A DNA stretch of 64,000 nucleotides, taken from assembly GCF_918797505.1 (NCBI RefSeq), contig NC_092800.1, positions 9,078,631 to 9,142,630 on the forward strand. The letters are read 5' to 3'. The notes below the pieces were generated by a model. The model was not told the origin of the DNA, ran no database searches, and saw only the letters and a program-made list of their open reading frames with translations. This stretch comes from Bemisia tabaci. Lineage: Eukaryota; Arthropoda; Insecta; Hemiptera; Aleyrodidae. Positions 50,401 to 55,407 of this stretch are shown here, one piece after another; position 1 is the stretch's first letter; the number at the start of each line of letters is the position of its first letter. A program made the position numbers and the translations under genes.

Positions 50401-53011
50401 AGAACGGAGTGTGGATGGTCAGTTGGGCACGTCAAAATGAATTCATGACCGATGAAAATAATGAAAAGGCAAAACCATTGAAATTTTCAAGTCCAGAGGG
50501 GGAAGGGGGCTGCCAACTCGCGATTGCTCCTTAGCGATTTACCCTATTTTCTTCTAAAACTTATCTCAGCGGCTAAGTGTTCCTTGTCCATGTCCGTTTT
50601 GACATTCATTTTAATTACTTACTCAGAATTTTAAAGCCTCTGGATGGAGGATTTTAAGCTTCGAGGGGGAGAGGAGAAGGCCTTGGGGCCTCCTCCTCAC
50701 CCCCTGCATCTCCTCGATGAGCAAAGAACAATTTCTTATCTTATATTTGAAAGTCCCTACCTATAAAACCTATTGGCATCTATTTCATACGGCGTATGAA
50801 GCTACCTATGGTCATTTTCCCACCACGAAGTCAATTTTAGCCGCCATATTGGATTTTGGGGCCCTCCCTTAGACTAGATGACCGTTTCAATGTGAAATTC
50901 GAGTTCTACGACCAAAATTACCTATAAATAGACATCCCACTCGGGGTATTAAGGAATTTCAAAATTTTTTGACCCCCGGCGGCCATTTTGGGGGGCACCC
51001 TGAGCCTCCCCGAAGGGTCTAGCACAATTTCTGACCTCATATTCGTTATTCCCGACCCAGAAAACCTATCTGCGGATATGTCATACAGTATATACAGCCA
51101 TCTACGGCCATTTTCCCGCCAAGGGGCCCATTTTGGCCGCCATCTTGGAATTGGGGCCCCCCCTTAGGTCGGAGGATTTTTTGAATGTGAAATTCGGATT
51201 CTACGACTAAAATTACATATAAATCGACACCTCAGTCGACTCTGTAGGAAAGTTTATAATTTTTCAACCCCCCGGCGCCCCTTTTGGGCGCCATCTTGAA
51301 TGGGGGGCGCCGGATTGATTTTTGAACTTGACACCATCGAAAATCTGATTCTACGTATCAAGACGAAGAGATTGATGTATCGAACACAATTTTTTCACAA
51401 TACTGCAGACAAATCATCTTTTTTGTACATTAGCAACTCCACTAAAATCCTCTCTCAGGCATTTTTCGCCCCTTTAATACAGAGGAATAGGAAGCAAGTA
51501 GTATTACCATAATAATTGACTGTACAAATCCATAGTTAGTATATCAGCTAATTTTCATAAATCGGTAGGTATCACACCGCAAAGAAACACAGCTGCATTG
51601 ATAAAAGTGCGAGTAATGCAGATAATGATGTTATGATTTGTGGGCTATCTGTGGCTCAATCGGACGTAAATAAATCAAAAGGAACTGTATACATTCTGGC
51701 ATGAGTCCTGAGATCCAAAAGTTTACATGCAAAGCAGGGCTCATACCAAGATGGATATAGTCTCTTTTCATTTAAATGCGTCCAATTTTTGCTGTCAACG
51801 CACCGCGACGATGGTTTAATTTGACTATACAATAGGGAATTAATATATGTATTTCTGACTCATTTCAATTTGGAACTATACATTCTAATCCGGTTTAAAA
51901 ACAACGTATGTGACATTGGTTTCCCTATGCACTTAAGTGTTTTTCCAGAAGAGCCAGAATTTATAGTTCCAAATTGAAAAATGCAGTCCATTTGTGCCAC
52001 GGCCTGCCTACTTTTCTCGTCGTAGTTACTATGATATCATTGTTGTGGTAACGATTCTTTTTATCCCAGAAGGTAAAAATGCATGACTGAATTTTTACTG
52101 AAATTGAAATAATTATTAGTACCATGGACGAAAATAAGGAGGGCCGGGGGTGTCTGCCCCCCCCCCCCCCCGAAAACTAGCCCCAAGAGATGTGTTGAAT
52201 GTTGCTAATTAATAAGTGCGTGACATATCTCTCATCTAAGAAATCGTAATTGCATCAAATTTTCGGTGAGAGCAGTTCAAAATTGCTCTTAAAACGATTC
52301 AATTTTCTAAAATTGAGGAATTTTTCTAATCGGTGGGCGTATGAGGCTTGAAATGCTGCCAAAATAGTACAATTTGTACAGCGTTTGTTTCGATAATTGA
52401 ATTCATTCACAGTCCACTTAGTTCCTCTCAAAGGTGAGGAAAATTCAGATCCAGGGGAAAACTCATATCAGAACTGTCGGACAAGTTACTTACAACTGGA
52501 GAACTACGTTGCACGATCTTAGTAGCATTGGAAGTCTCTTACGCCCTTTTATCGAAAAGTTGCCTTAATTTTTTGGCCCCAGACCCCCTTTCGAAGCTAG
52601 AGAAACCCCGCGAACTTTTTTTGGAGCTAAGGGAGTCCCGCAAAACTCCCCTGAATGGGGTGTCTTCTTGTGCCCTCTCGACCCCCTTTCATGAGGTGCC
52701 CTTCTGCTCTTTACCCCCCCCCCCCCCTTCCCCGAAAAGTATCCAGTTCCGCGCATCGTTACCACAAAAGACCTGCAACATTGCACTACTAATTCGAAAA
52801 AAGTGCGATCTGCAGACTTTGGAGTTCATACGAGCATTGCTAGAGGAACGATATTTTTTCTCCATGACCTCGGCTTTGGGCATATCGAGGCAATATTGAT
52901 TGTTTTCTTGAAGTGAATTATTTAAACTCGACCTACCTCGGTCGAATCCGCCGGCAAGAAACTGAACACGGAGACGCCACAAACTAAAACCAACCAAATT
53001 GAACGGAACAT
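18955..53011 (-). CDS. Beta-galactosidase (GH35), gene A, complete, 12 exons
   Basis: Hydrolyses terminal beta-linked galactose from glycans and oligosaccharides by a retaining mechanism. It should be secreted or lysosomal because residues 1-22 form a signal peptide. Exons join 52937-53011, 45193-45356, 43561-43711, 41490-41553, 39762-39856, 38166-38352, 35738-35956, 28733-28848, 25241-25531, 23028-23165, 21208-21420 and 18955-19227. All introns are GT-AG and all phases fit, giving 1986 bases and 661 residues, the usual length for animal GH35 (human GLB1 is 677). The TIM-barrel domain carries RPGPYICAE, the acid/base Glu187 in VENEYGSY and the nucleophile Glu268 in NSEFYSGW. The C-terminal beta-domains end with the family's GFNLGRYWP motif. 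In place of the usual E-W-E/M-GGLP the protein reads ERSLGGLP. Intron lengths are 1.4-7.6 kb, inflated by mobile elements. A second GH35 gene lies 2.2 kb upstream in the same direction. Confidence 0.93.
19398..19698. mobile_element. TIR element with 9-bp target duplication
   Basis: Ends CATAGAGAGAGAAAAGGAGG and, inverted, CATAGAGAAAAAAAAGGAGG. It is flanked on both sides by ATATGACCC (19389-19397 and 19699-19707), a perfect 9-bp duplication. That length points to Mutator/MULE- or Merlin-type transposition. 301 bp, non-coding, in gene A intron 11. Confidence 0.8.
19935..20190. repeat. Three-copy tandem repeat, 80-90 bp
   Basis: Three units begin 'gaataaatatattctttgag' at about 19937, 20017 and 20107 and end 'gaaatccattccttctgc'. 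The first lacks a 'gttgggcac' block. The repeat is open on the minus strand but contains no recognisable protein. Confidence 0.85.
20468..20607. mobile_element. MITE family TTGGACTRCATTTTGC, copy 1
   Basis: A 140-bp palindromic element: left arm 'ggactacattttgcaa', right arm 'ttgcaaaatacagtcc', centre 'gtgccattagtttcctatgcac'. It is in intron 11, in opposite orientation to the copy at 20697. Confidence 0.8.
20697..20836. mobile_element. MITE family TTGGACTRCATTTTGC, copy 2
   Basis: Another 140-bp copy with arms TTGGACTGCATTTTGCAATT and the complement, 'cgcaaaatatagtccaa'. The 89 bp between copies 1 and 2 holds no feature. Confidence 0.8.
21208..21420 (-). CDS. Gene A exon 11
   Basis: 71 codons, acceptor GCTTCAG, donor GTAAGT. 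It includes the LLGW and PAFYEANF segments of the galactose-binding-like beta-domain and ends LDPSGWGK, where the corresponding gene B exon also ends. Confidence 0.93.
21679..21841. mobile_element. MITE family CAGTGGCGTG, copy 1
   Basis: About 163 bp with ends CAGTGGCGTGGTGTG and the complement of CTGAGGCGTGGCGTG. The inside carries mirrored 'atcgattatcgat' and 'ccataggtttaaatg' motifs. Three further copies are in the window. Confidence 0.65.
21840..22116. mobile_element. MITE, CAGCGGGCCGATTATTGAAA ends
   Basis: A 277-bp element with inverted ends of at least 36 bases (CAGCGGGCCGATTATTGAAA and onward). The inner part of its end (GGCCGATTATTGAAATT) resembles that of the element at 25637-25921 (GCCTGATTGTTGAAATT), so the two families are probably related. 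Confidence 0.75.
22177..22409. mobile_element. MITE family CACAGTGGATCGAGTC, copy 2
   Basis: 233 bp with ends CACAGTGGATTGAGTC and CACAGTGGAGCGAGTT. It directly abuts the right tip of the CGACGGTG element at 22176. Confidence 0.75.
22624..22876. mobile_element. TIR element, CGTCACCTTCCAGGC ends
   Basis: A 253-bp near-perfect palindrome whose arms match for about 75 bases (CGTCACCTTCCAGGCAAAGT and onward, including 'cgcatggcgc'). ATTT flanks both sides, a likely 4-bp target duplication. The design resembles the CGACGGTG family. It lies in intron 10. Confidence 0.8.
23028..23165 (-). CDS. Gene A exon 10
   Basis: 46 codons, acceptor AATTTCAG, donor GTACAT. It carries the [10 protein letters not shown] segment equivalent to the 'VENMGRVNYG' region of animal GH35, and ends GDFK as in gene B. 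Confidence 0.93.
23621..23879. mobile_element. MITE family GAGGGGCTTGAAGGAC, copy 1
   Basis: A 259-bp element with arms GAGGGGCTTGAAGGACAAGG and the complement of GAGGGGCTGGAAGGACAATA. It is the same family as 43806-44055 and lies in intron 9. Confidence 0.75.
24005..24240. mobile_element. Degenerate CTGCCGTGC-family MITE
   Basis: The left part 'aaacaccgtgtacggcttta' and right part 'gaatgctcatatggtgttcttcctcagcagg' keep the inner motifs, but the tips are eroded. Confidence 0.35.
24290..24750. mobile_element. Palindromic element, arms about 220 bp
   Basis: Arms 24298-24517 and 24543-24750 are inverted copies. They carry 'gaatcgatggacgccatatt', 'gcaattctgttg' and 'aacaaagaaattcaac' on the left and their complements on the right. 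The tip of the hairpin near 24535 reads 'gatatcagtatcgaatgcga'. No coding sequence. In intron 9. Confidence 0.75.
25050..25189. mobile_element. MITE family TTGGACTRCATTTTGC, copy 3
   Basis: A 140-bp copy with both arms and the 'cacttatgtgcatagggaaactaatggc' centre. It begins 51 bases past the donor of gene A exon 9. Confidence 0.8.
25241..25531 (-). CDS. Gene A exon 9
   Basis: 97 codons, acceptor GATTTAAG, donor GTAAGC. It contains GFVLYET and the [10 protein letters not shown] strand of the first beta-domain. Exactly the same length (291 bp) as its gene B counterpart. Confidence 0.92.
25637..25921. mobile_element. MITE, GCCTGATTGTTGAAATT ends
   Basis: 285 bp with long inverted ends (GCCTGATTGTTGAAATTTTT, then 'tttgtcgggacgacat'), mirrored at the right. 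Also mirrored inside are 'ggcggagcgtgattgg' and 'gctgctttgtcgtgc'. In intron 8. Confidence 0.8.
26454..26705. mobile_element. MITE family CTGCCGTGC, 4-bp target duplication (CATT)
   Basis: 252 bp with ends CTGCCGTGCTAAAGAAGAAC and the complement of CTGCCGTGCTTGGAAGAACG, flanked by CATT on both sides (26450-26453 and 26706-26709). The inner motif 'gttgccaaattt' is mirrored as 'aatttggcaac'. Confidence 0.85.
26866..26990. repeat. GCGTGAAGTA repeat, two tandem units
   Basis: Two units of about 72 bp, each reading 'gcaatgcgtgaagtattcct', then 'gtctcgtaggcgcta'. The same unit occurs in tandem at 53993-54210 and as a palindrome at 45895-45990. A G-run (26779-26798) lies just upstream. Confidence 0.7.
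27942..28345. repeat. Diverged tandem repeat, about 124 bp, 3-4 units
   Basis: 'tttttagtcaaattt' recurs near 28058, 28183 and 28306 and a diverged form near 27942. Each is followed by 'ggcggacgtggcct' and 'cctgttcgttcgaattttgtg'. Units are clearly diverged, so the array is old. Intron 8. Confidence 0.75.
28733..28848 (-). CDS. Gene A exon 8
   Basis: Acceptor AATTTCAG, donor GTAATG, 116 bp. It carries [20 protein letters not shown], the conserved barrel-edge motif of GH35. Exactly the length of the gene B counterpart. Confidence 0.93.
29139..29205 (+). repeat. tRNA-like sequence, left arm
   Basis: It has a D-arm and A box (GGCCGAGTGGTAGAGTGTTC) and a T-arm (GAGTTCGAGTCCCGC). The anticodon arm is rearranged compared with the right arm and the acceptor stem does not pair, so it is not a functional tRNA. 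Confidence 0.5.
29619..29688 (-). repeat. tRNA-like sequence, right arm
   Basis: On the minus strand: the D-arm GGCCGAGTGGTAGAGTGTTC, then CGCCTACCGTTCC and a perfect T-arm (GCGGG TTCGAGT CCCGC). The D-arm resembles glycine tRNAs. The acceptor stem is not paired, so it is a tRNA-derived module. Confidence 0.5.
31640..32330 (+). pseudogene. Non-LTR retrotransposon reverse transcriptase, C-terminal remnant
   Basis: Pieces in more than one frame match the end of RTE/Jockey-type reverse transcriptases. They are [14 protein letters not shown], then the '[14 protein letters not shown]' and '[10 protein letters not shown]' motifs, [21 protein letters not shown], and a PPGRR-x-GCPVKGW tail. At least one frameshift and several stops break it. 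Only the region after the polymerase catalytic core survives. It is inserted in the spacer of the long palindrome. Confidence 0.75.
32487..33322. mobile_element. Nested palindromes (hairpin within hairpin)
   Basis: The outer pair is 'caatggagatgttgcat' plus 'caactcccaagctcaaaaa' and their complements at about 33185-33322. Inside lies a second pair, 'agagtccctttatactgaga' and its complement near 33000. Inside that is a third pair, 'cacaaacgggaataaagatt' (32760) and 'aatctttattccgtttgtga' (32943). The outer element alone recurs at 41707-42220, so the inner ones inserted later. Confidence 0.75.
35403..35444 (+). repeat. Poly(T) run in intron 7
   Basis: About 42 consecutive T. On the transcribed strand this is a poly(A) tract, possibly the tail of a retroposed sequence; no recognisable body adjoins it. 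Confidence 0.8.
35738..35956 (-). CDS. Gene A exon 7 (nucleophile)
   Basis: Acceptor TGACCAG (35957-35958), donor GTATGC, 219 bp. It carries [13 protein letters not shown] with the catalytic nucleophile Glu268, and the IHGGTNFGF motif lining the active site. Confidence 0.95.
36353..36727. mobile_element. MITE, GGCCCCCCTAAAGTAAATAT ends
   Basis: 375 bp with arms containing 'attaccttgcggtga' and 'caccttgcggcaaggt', and complements at the right ('accttgccgcaaggtg', 'tcaccgcaaggtaat', 'aggggccc'). GC-rich inside. Intron 6. Confidence 0.75.
37364..37505. mobile_element. MITE family TTGGACTRCATTTTGC, diverged copy 4
   Basis: Left arm 'ttggacgacaatgtgcaatt' and right arm 'caactgcaaaatgcagtccaa' are recognisable; the centre has drifted. 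Confidence 0.55.
38166..38352 (-). CDS. Gene A exon 6 (acid/base)
   Basis: Acceptor GTCGACAG, donor GTGAGT, 187 bp. It opens [12 protein letters not shown] with the catalytic acid/base Glu187 and contains [15 protein letters not shown] and ATVDFG, all hallmark GH35 segments. Confidence 0.95.
38885..39110 (+). repeat. tRNA-derived SINE
   Basis: A box GTTGGCCTGGCGGTCAGCTA and B box GGGTTCGAATCCTGG are spaced like a tRNA. A unique body ('ctcggccttagtacctgaaa') and an AATAAA-rich 3' end follow. It lies in gene A intron 5, opposite to transcription. Confidence 0.65.
39236..39653. mobile_element. TIR element, CACTGAAAAAAAAATCTC ends
   Basis: Left CACTGAAAAAAAAATCTC and right complement (gagaattttttttcagtg) bound 418 bp rich in 'ggtaattttaccga'-type motifs in both orientations. 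A second copy begins at 63956 at the window edge. Confidence 0.7.
39762..39856 (-). CDS. Gene A exon 5
   Basis: Acceptor TCACACAG, donor GTAAAT, 95 bp. It codes YLHYVERWF to [11 protein letters not shown], the barrel strand leading to the acid/base residue. Confidence 0.93.
39935..40223. mobile_element. TIR element, CAGGGTGTCTAC ends, ACTAA duplication
   Basis: 289 bp with ends CAGGGTGTCTAC and the complement of CAGGGGTCTAC, flanked by ACTAA on both sides (39930-39934 and 40224-40228). The ends and 5-bp duplication match the fold-back element at 14500-16620 (CAGGGTGTCTAGC), so both were probably moved by one transposase type. Intron 4, beginning 78 bases before exon 5. Confidence 0.85.
40441..40694. 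mobile_element. MITE family CTGCCGTGC, AATA duplication
   Basis: 254 bp with ends CTGCCGTGCCGAGAAAAAAA and the complement of CTGCCGTGCTAAGGAAAAAC. AATA lies on both sides (40437-40440 and 40695-40698). Confidence 0.85.
41490..41553 (-). CDS. Gene A exon 4
   Basis: Acceptor CTATCAG, donor GTAAGT, only 64 bp. It codes [21 protein letters not shown], the substrate-pocket loop that follows PYICAE in GH35. Confidence 0.92.
41707..42220. mobile_element. Palindromic element, second copy of the 32487 family
   Basis: Arms carry 'aatggagatgttgcat', 'caactcccaagctc', 'aaaatggaggggatatcc' and their complements. Here the hairpin is uninterrupted (514 bp), showing the ancestral form of the element. Intron 3. 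Confidence 0.8.
42226..42387. mobile_element. MITE family CAGTGGCGTG, diverged copy 2
   Basis: Ends 'agtggtgaggcgtga' and 'cacgccactccactg', with the 'actatcgatatc' and 'gatcataatgg' motifs inside. It adjoins the palindrome at 42220. Confidence 0.55.
42528..42893. repeat. Three-copy tandem repeat, 132-140 bp
   Basis: Three units carry 'ccttcaatttcattgagtat', 'gcaatttgatctccgg' and 'agttaaaatagttgctcga', beginning near 42532, 42675 and 42807. The last is cut by the next MITE. Intron 3. Confidence 0.85.
42897..43129. mobile_element. MITE family CACAGTGGATCGAGTC, copy 3
   Basis: 233 bp, the same length as the copy at 22177, with ends CACAGTGGATCGGGTCAATA and CACAGTGGATCGAGTCAATT. Intron 3. Confidence 0.8.
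43167..43305. mobile_element. MITE family TTGGACTRCATTTTGC, copy 5
   Basis: Left arm TTGGACTACATTTTGCAATT is intact; the right arm is diverged ('caactgcaacatgcgg'). Confidence 0.7.
43381..43544. mobile_element. MITE family CAGTGGCGTG, copy 3, beside a splice donor
   Basis: 164 bp with ends CAGTGGCGTGACGTG and the complement of CCAGTGGCGTAGCGTG. It starts 16 bases beyond the exon 3 donor in intron 3. Confidence 0.75.
43561..43711 (-). CDS. Gene A exon 3
   Basis: Acceptor TTTCATCAG, donor GTAAGT, 151 bp. It codes TYVEWSSHE to [14 protein letters not shown], the early barrel strands of GH35 that bind galactose. Confidence 0.94.
43806..44055. mobile_element. MITE family GAGGGGCTTGAAGGAC, copy 2
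   Basis: 250 bp with arms GAGGGGCTTGGAGGACAAGG and exact complement, flanked by AATT on both sides. Intron 2. Confidence 0.8.
44708..44943. mobile_element. MITE family CTGCCGTGC, intron 2 copy
   Basis: 236 bp with ends CTGCCGTGTTAAGGAAAAAC and the complement of CTGCCGTGCTGAGGAAGAAC. Flanks are TATA and CATA, an imperfect 4-bp duplication. Confidence 0.8.
45193..45356 (-). CDS. Gene A exon 2
   Basis: Acceptor CTTCGCAG, donor GTAAGT, 164 bp. It codes [20 protein letters not shown], then [17 protein letters not shown] and AGLNAITT, the classical N-terminal start of the GH35 barrel. Confidence 0.94.
45531..46447. mobile_element. TIR element, CTGGTAAAAATTGGC ends
   Basis: Left CTGGTAAAAATTGGCAGTAG and right complement ('gccaatttttaccag') bound about 917 bp. 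Sub-terminal 'ttccaaaataccatag' is mirrored as 'ctatggtattttgaaa', and 'agccggcta' boxes are scattered on both sides. TACT may be the target duplication. It contains the palindrome at 45895. Intron 1. Confidence 0.7.
45895..45990. repeat. GCGTGAAGTA unit as a perfect hairpin
   Basis: 'tacaaacctaacagggatac' and its complement flank 'ttcacgcgttgcgcaatgcgtgaa', an inverted pair of the unit seen in tandem at 26866 and 53993. Confidence 0.7.
46479..46631. mobile_element. MITE, GCGGATCC..TTTGGCAAC ends, copy 1
   Basis: 153 bp: 'ggcggatccaaaaatttggc' on the left and 'gttgccaattagctggatcc' on the right, with mirrored 'catttaaacctatgg' and 'cataggtttaaat' inside. Second copy near 62799. Confidence 0.65.
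48097..48249 (+). CDS. Small open frame in palindrome spacer
   Basis: Fifty codons from ATG to TAG, with helical, charged text ([16 protein letters not shown]). Family not recognised. It lies just inside the left arm and could be the first exon of a lost transposase or a capture; protein status is unproven. Confidence 0.25.
   Translation: MNNASNDVLETLAKLGSGFSLAEEVRQHLEELVRQRCAPKAALKDLEEAM
48709..48963 (+). CDS. Open frame with acidic tail in palindrome spacer
   Basis: Eighty-four codons, cysteines in the first half and a strongly acidic end ([12 protein letters not shown]) before the TAG. No domain recognised. Because it sits between the arms of a mobile element, it is more likely a remnant of that element's gene than a host gene. 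Confidence 0.25.
   Translation: MCSRAMEQWSYVCANVHKKVAHHLTLVGRTVSSVPRCAKATSPSGTFNTNNSGLPLGTPEFCEKFDLEEEYEDEGESTTMYIDT
51853..51990. mobile_element. MITE family TTGGACTRCATTTTGC, copy 6
   Basis: Right arm 'ccaaattgaaaaatgcagtcc' and the 'cactta-gtgtttttccagaagagccagaatttatag' inner text; the left tip is diverged. Intron 1. Confidence 0.7.
52937..53011 (-). CDS. Gene A exon 1 (start, signal peptide)
   Basis: ATG at 53009-53011, 25 codons, donor GAG|GTAGGT. It codes a short basic start and a hydrophobic core ([15 protein letters not shown]) ending in a small, polar stretch, a clear secretory signal. It joins exon 2 in phase 0. No promoter motif was certain upstream; 53012-53511 holds nothing else I can name. 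Confidence 0.88.
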
Positions 53012-53511
53012 TTCGACCCACTGCTCGATGCGTCATTCATAAAGGGACAACCGGCGACTGATTGTGATTCAAGACTGATTCGATTAGAGAGGCTGAAATC
53101 GTGGTCGCTGGTGGGAACAACCACACGCGACTGACCGTTGAAACTAGTGACTGATAATCTTGGCCCCCGTCGAAGTAGAGGTGCCAGATTTTGAGGGGAA
53201 TCCAACTTTCTTTACGTTGCGTCTATTGAGAGAAAATTGTCGAATTTTTCATCGCGCAAGGAGGGGCGTGTGATACGGTCCAGAGACACGATCAGCAGCG
53301 ATTTGGCGCGAATTGACAGACGCAAGTGTTCGAGTGGTCGCGCATGGTTTCTTATCGTGCGAGATGCTGTTTCGTGCATGATTCCGAAACGCTTTTGGAT
53401 TCAAAGAATTTTGATTACACAATTCTAATCGAATTTTCGCGGGTGATGAACGGTGCGGATGAAATGATGAATTTGATCGGGTTTTGCATTGAGGGACAAG
53501 CTCATATCAAG

Positions 53512-53633
53512 CAGTGGCGTGGCGTGCTTTGCGATATATCGATTGATCTACCATTTAAACCTATGGAAAAGGATCGATTATTAGGGTGTTCGCAGCGAAA
53601 ATGATAATAGATTCTTTACCACATCTCCAACAC
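53512..53633. mobile_element. MITE family CAGTGGCGTG, truncated copy 4
   Basis: Left end CAGTGGCGTGGCGTG with 'gcgatatatcgattgat', then 'ccatttaaacctatggaaaa'. The right end is not found. It lies about 500 bases upstream of the gene A start. Confidence 0.55.
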
Positions 53634-53992
53634 CACCGATAACCGGGTTGAGTCATTATGATTTTGAAAACGGAATAGTTTAGGATAAATTGCATTCCGA
53701 ACTTTTGATCCACTTGACCCAACTTCTTTTTTCAGTGCGCTAATGAGTGCCAAGAGACCGAAATCTAATTAATTTCCCCAAGCCTCAGCTATAACCATTG
53801 CCATTCACCCAAGTAGCACAGATTGCAAAACATTGCAATTACATAGATGGTGAAATTATTGCTACTGCATCGGAGCGTTGTGTATTTTGTGCAACTCGAG
53901 GCCAGGATAAGAACGAAAAAATTATGAAAGAATAAACATGAATGTGTATTAATGATTTTAATTTCCGCCACCGCGCTAACCGCTCTGTGTTT

Positions 53993-54210
53993 GGCGCAAT
54001 GCGTGAAGTATCCCTACAGTCTTGTAGGCGCTATGCGTTTCGAGCCGGCCGCTGCTGACCGCACTGTTTTTGACGCAATGCGTGAAGTATTCATGCAGTC
54101 TTGTAGGCGCTATGCATTTCACGCCGGCCGCTGCTGACCGCTCTACGTTTGACGCAATGCGAGAAGTATTCATGGAGTCTTGTAGGCGCTAATATGTGTT
54201 TCATGCTGAC
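53993..54210. repeat. GCGTGAAGTA repeat, three tandem units
   Basis: Three units of roughly 72-76 bp ('gcaatgcgtgaagtat', then 'gtcttgtaggcgcta', then 'gccggccgctgctgaccgc'). They lie between genes A and B. Bases 54211-55215 hold no recognised gene. Confidence 0.75.
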
Positions 54211-55215
54211 CGGCTCGCCGAGGGCTTCTCCTTTCCATCTCAAGTCCTCGTCATCATTGCTTTTTGTGCCGCGCCGCTCCAGGCCAAATTGCGTGCCTGG
54301 TTTCTCTCTCAACTAGACTAATGAAAGGCGCTGTCCTTTGTATCACCGAAAGACGATCAAATTAGAAATTACTATACTTCAACTCTAAGGAAATGAGAGA
54401 TTTTTTCGCCTTTTCTGCATATATCTTTACGTATCTTTCTGACACGTGGAACTTATTTTGTTGATTGTTTAAAATCGGCACTTATTGACCAAATGATCTA
54501 AAAAATATTGTCATTTTATAATTTAAACATTTCACTGTAATTACGTTTAAACACAACTTTATTTCAATATTTTCGTTCCACTCTTCCATTTGTGCAGCCG
54601 TCTTTTCATAGGTACGCTCTCGCATGATGGAATTGCATCGATTGACTTAAAGGGTAGGGAAGAAGAAAAGTCAAGATTTTTAGATTTTCGGTTTATTGGC
54701 AATTTTGGTTTTGCATACTCTCACGAATCAAATATGAGCAATTCGTTTAAAGTCCTGATAGCTAGGTCAGGTTTGAGGGGATTTCAAAGTGAGGGAAAGT
54801 CTAGGTACTGTACAGCTGTACTCATGTTGTTGTTTTTATTACTATTTTGTAAAACTCTGATTTTCCGTGAACCACGCTTTTTGACATTAACCGTTCCTTT
54901 CCTCAGGATCTATTGGGTCTTTTTTTCTTTTTCTTTTTCTTTTTCTTTTTTTTTGTTTGGCTTTAGGTATTTATCTCCTCACTTTCCCAAGGGCTATTTT
55001 CGTTTTAAATCAATTGATTTCCAAAAATGCTATGAGTTCTCAAAGTCAAAATTTTCTTGAAATGTTGAACCGAAGTTCCAAAAAACCTCGTGTTAAATCG
55101 ATCCAAAGATTCTATGGAATCTAACCAAAACATTTTTTAAAAAAAATACGCAGTAGATCCTGATTAAAGGGGCATCAAAGTTGACTGAATTACTATTGGT
55201 CAACATGTGCCTCCC

Positions 55216-55407
55216 TTACCCCCTTAATCTATGCATATCCTGGAACTTCATCTCGAGTGTTTCAGGAACTTTTTCTTCCTCCAAGATGACCAATTTGTTG
55301 ACTCCGGGGTAAGCTTTCAAGTAACAGCCCGGTATATACAGCGTTATTTGGGGTCCAACGCTGGGCCAATAACGGCCCATGTTCTTTCCATTCACGAACA
55401 CGACGCC
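55216..55407 (-). CDS. Gene B last exon
   Basis: Acceptor TTTTTCAG. 63 residues beginning [15 protein letters not shown] and ending soon after LEMKFQDM, then TAA. It lacks the extra tail of gene A. Confidence 0.93.
   Translation of the reverse strand, partial: GVVFVNGKNMGRYWPSVGPQITLYIPGCYLKAYPGVNKLVILEEEKVPETLEMKFQDMHRLRG

Larger units (their letters stand above)
46859..51446. mobile_element. Very long inverted-repeat element, arms about 1.05 kb
   Basis: Arms 46859-47899 and 50397-51446 are inverted copies of high identity. The outer ends carry 'agttgctagtgtaca'-like tips (the right arm has a 9-base insertion there). The arms contain the strings 'atggcggccaaaatggg' and 'ggcgccggggggttg'. 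The 2.5-kb spacer holds small open frames (48097-48249 and 48709-48963) but no recognisable transposase. Such terminal-repeat lengths recall Galileo/fold-back elements; that is inference. In gene A intron 1. Confidence 0.87.

Noticed and set aside
52689..53036. Open frame overlapping gene A exon 1
   Set aside because: It reads the signal-peptide exon in the wrong frame; the ATG at 53011 with donor GTAGGT joins exon 2 in phase.
54590..55060. A 156-codon plus-strand frame with a hydrophobic centre
   Set aside because: The hydrophobic part comes from a T-rich 'tttcttttt' run; no start context, splice sites or known domain support it.
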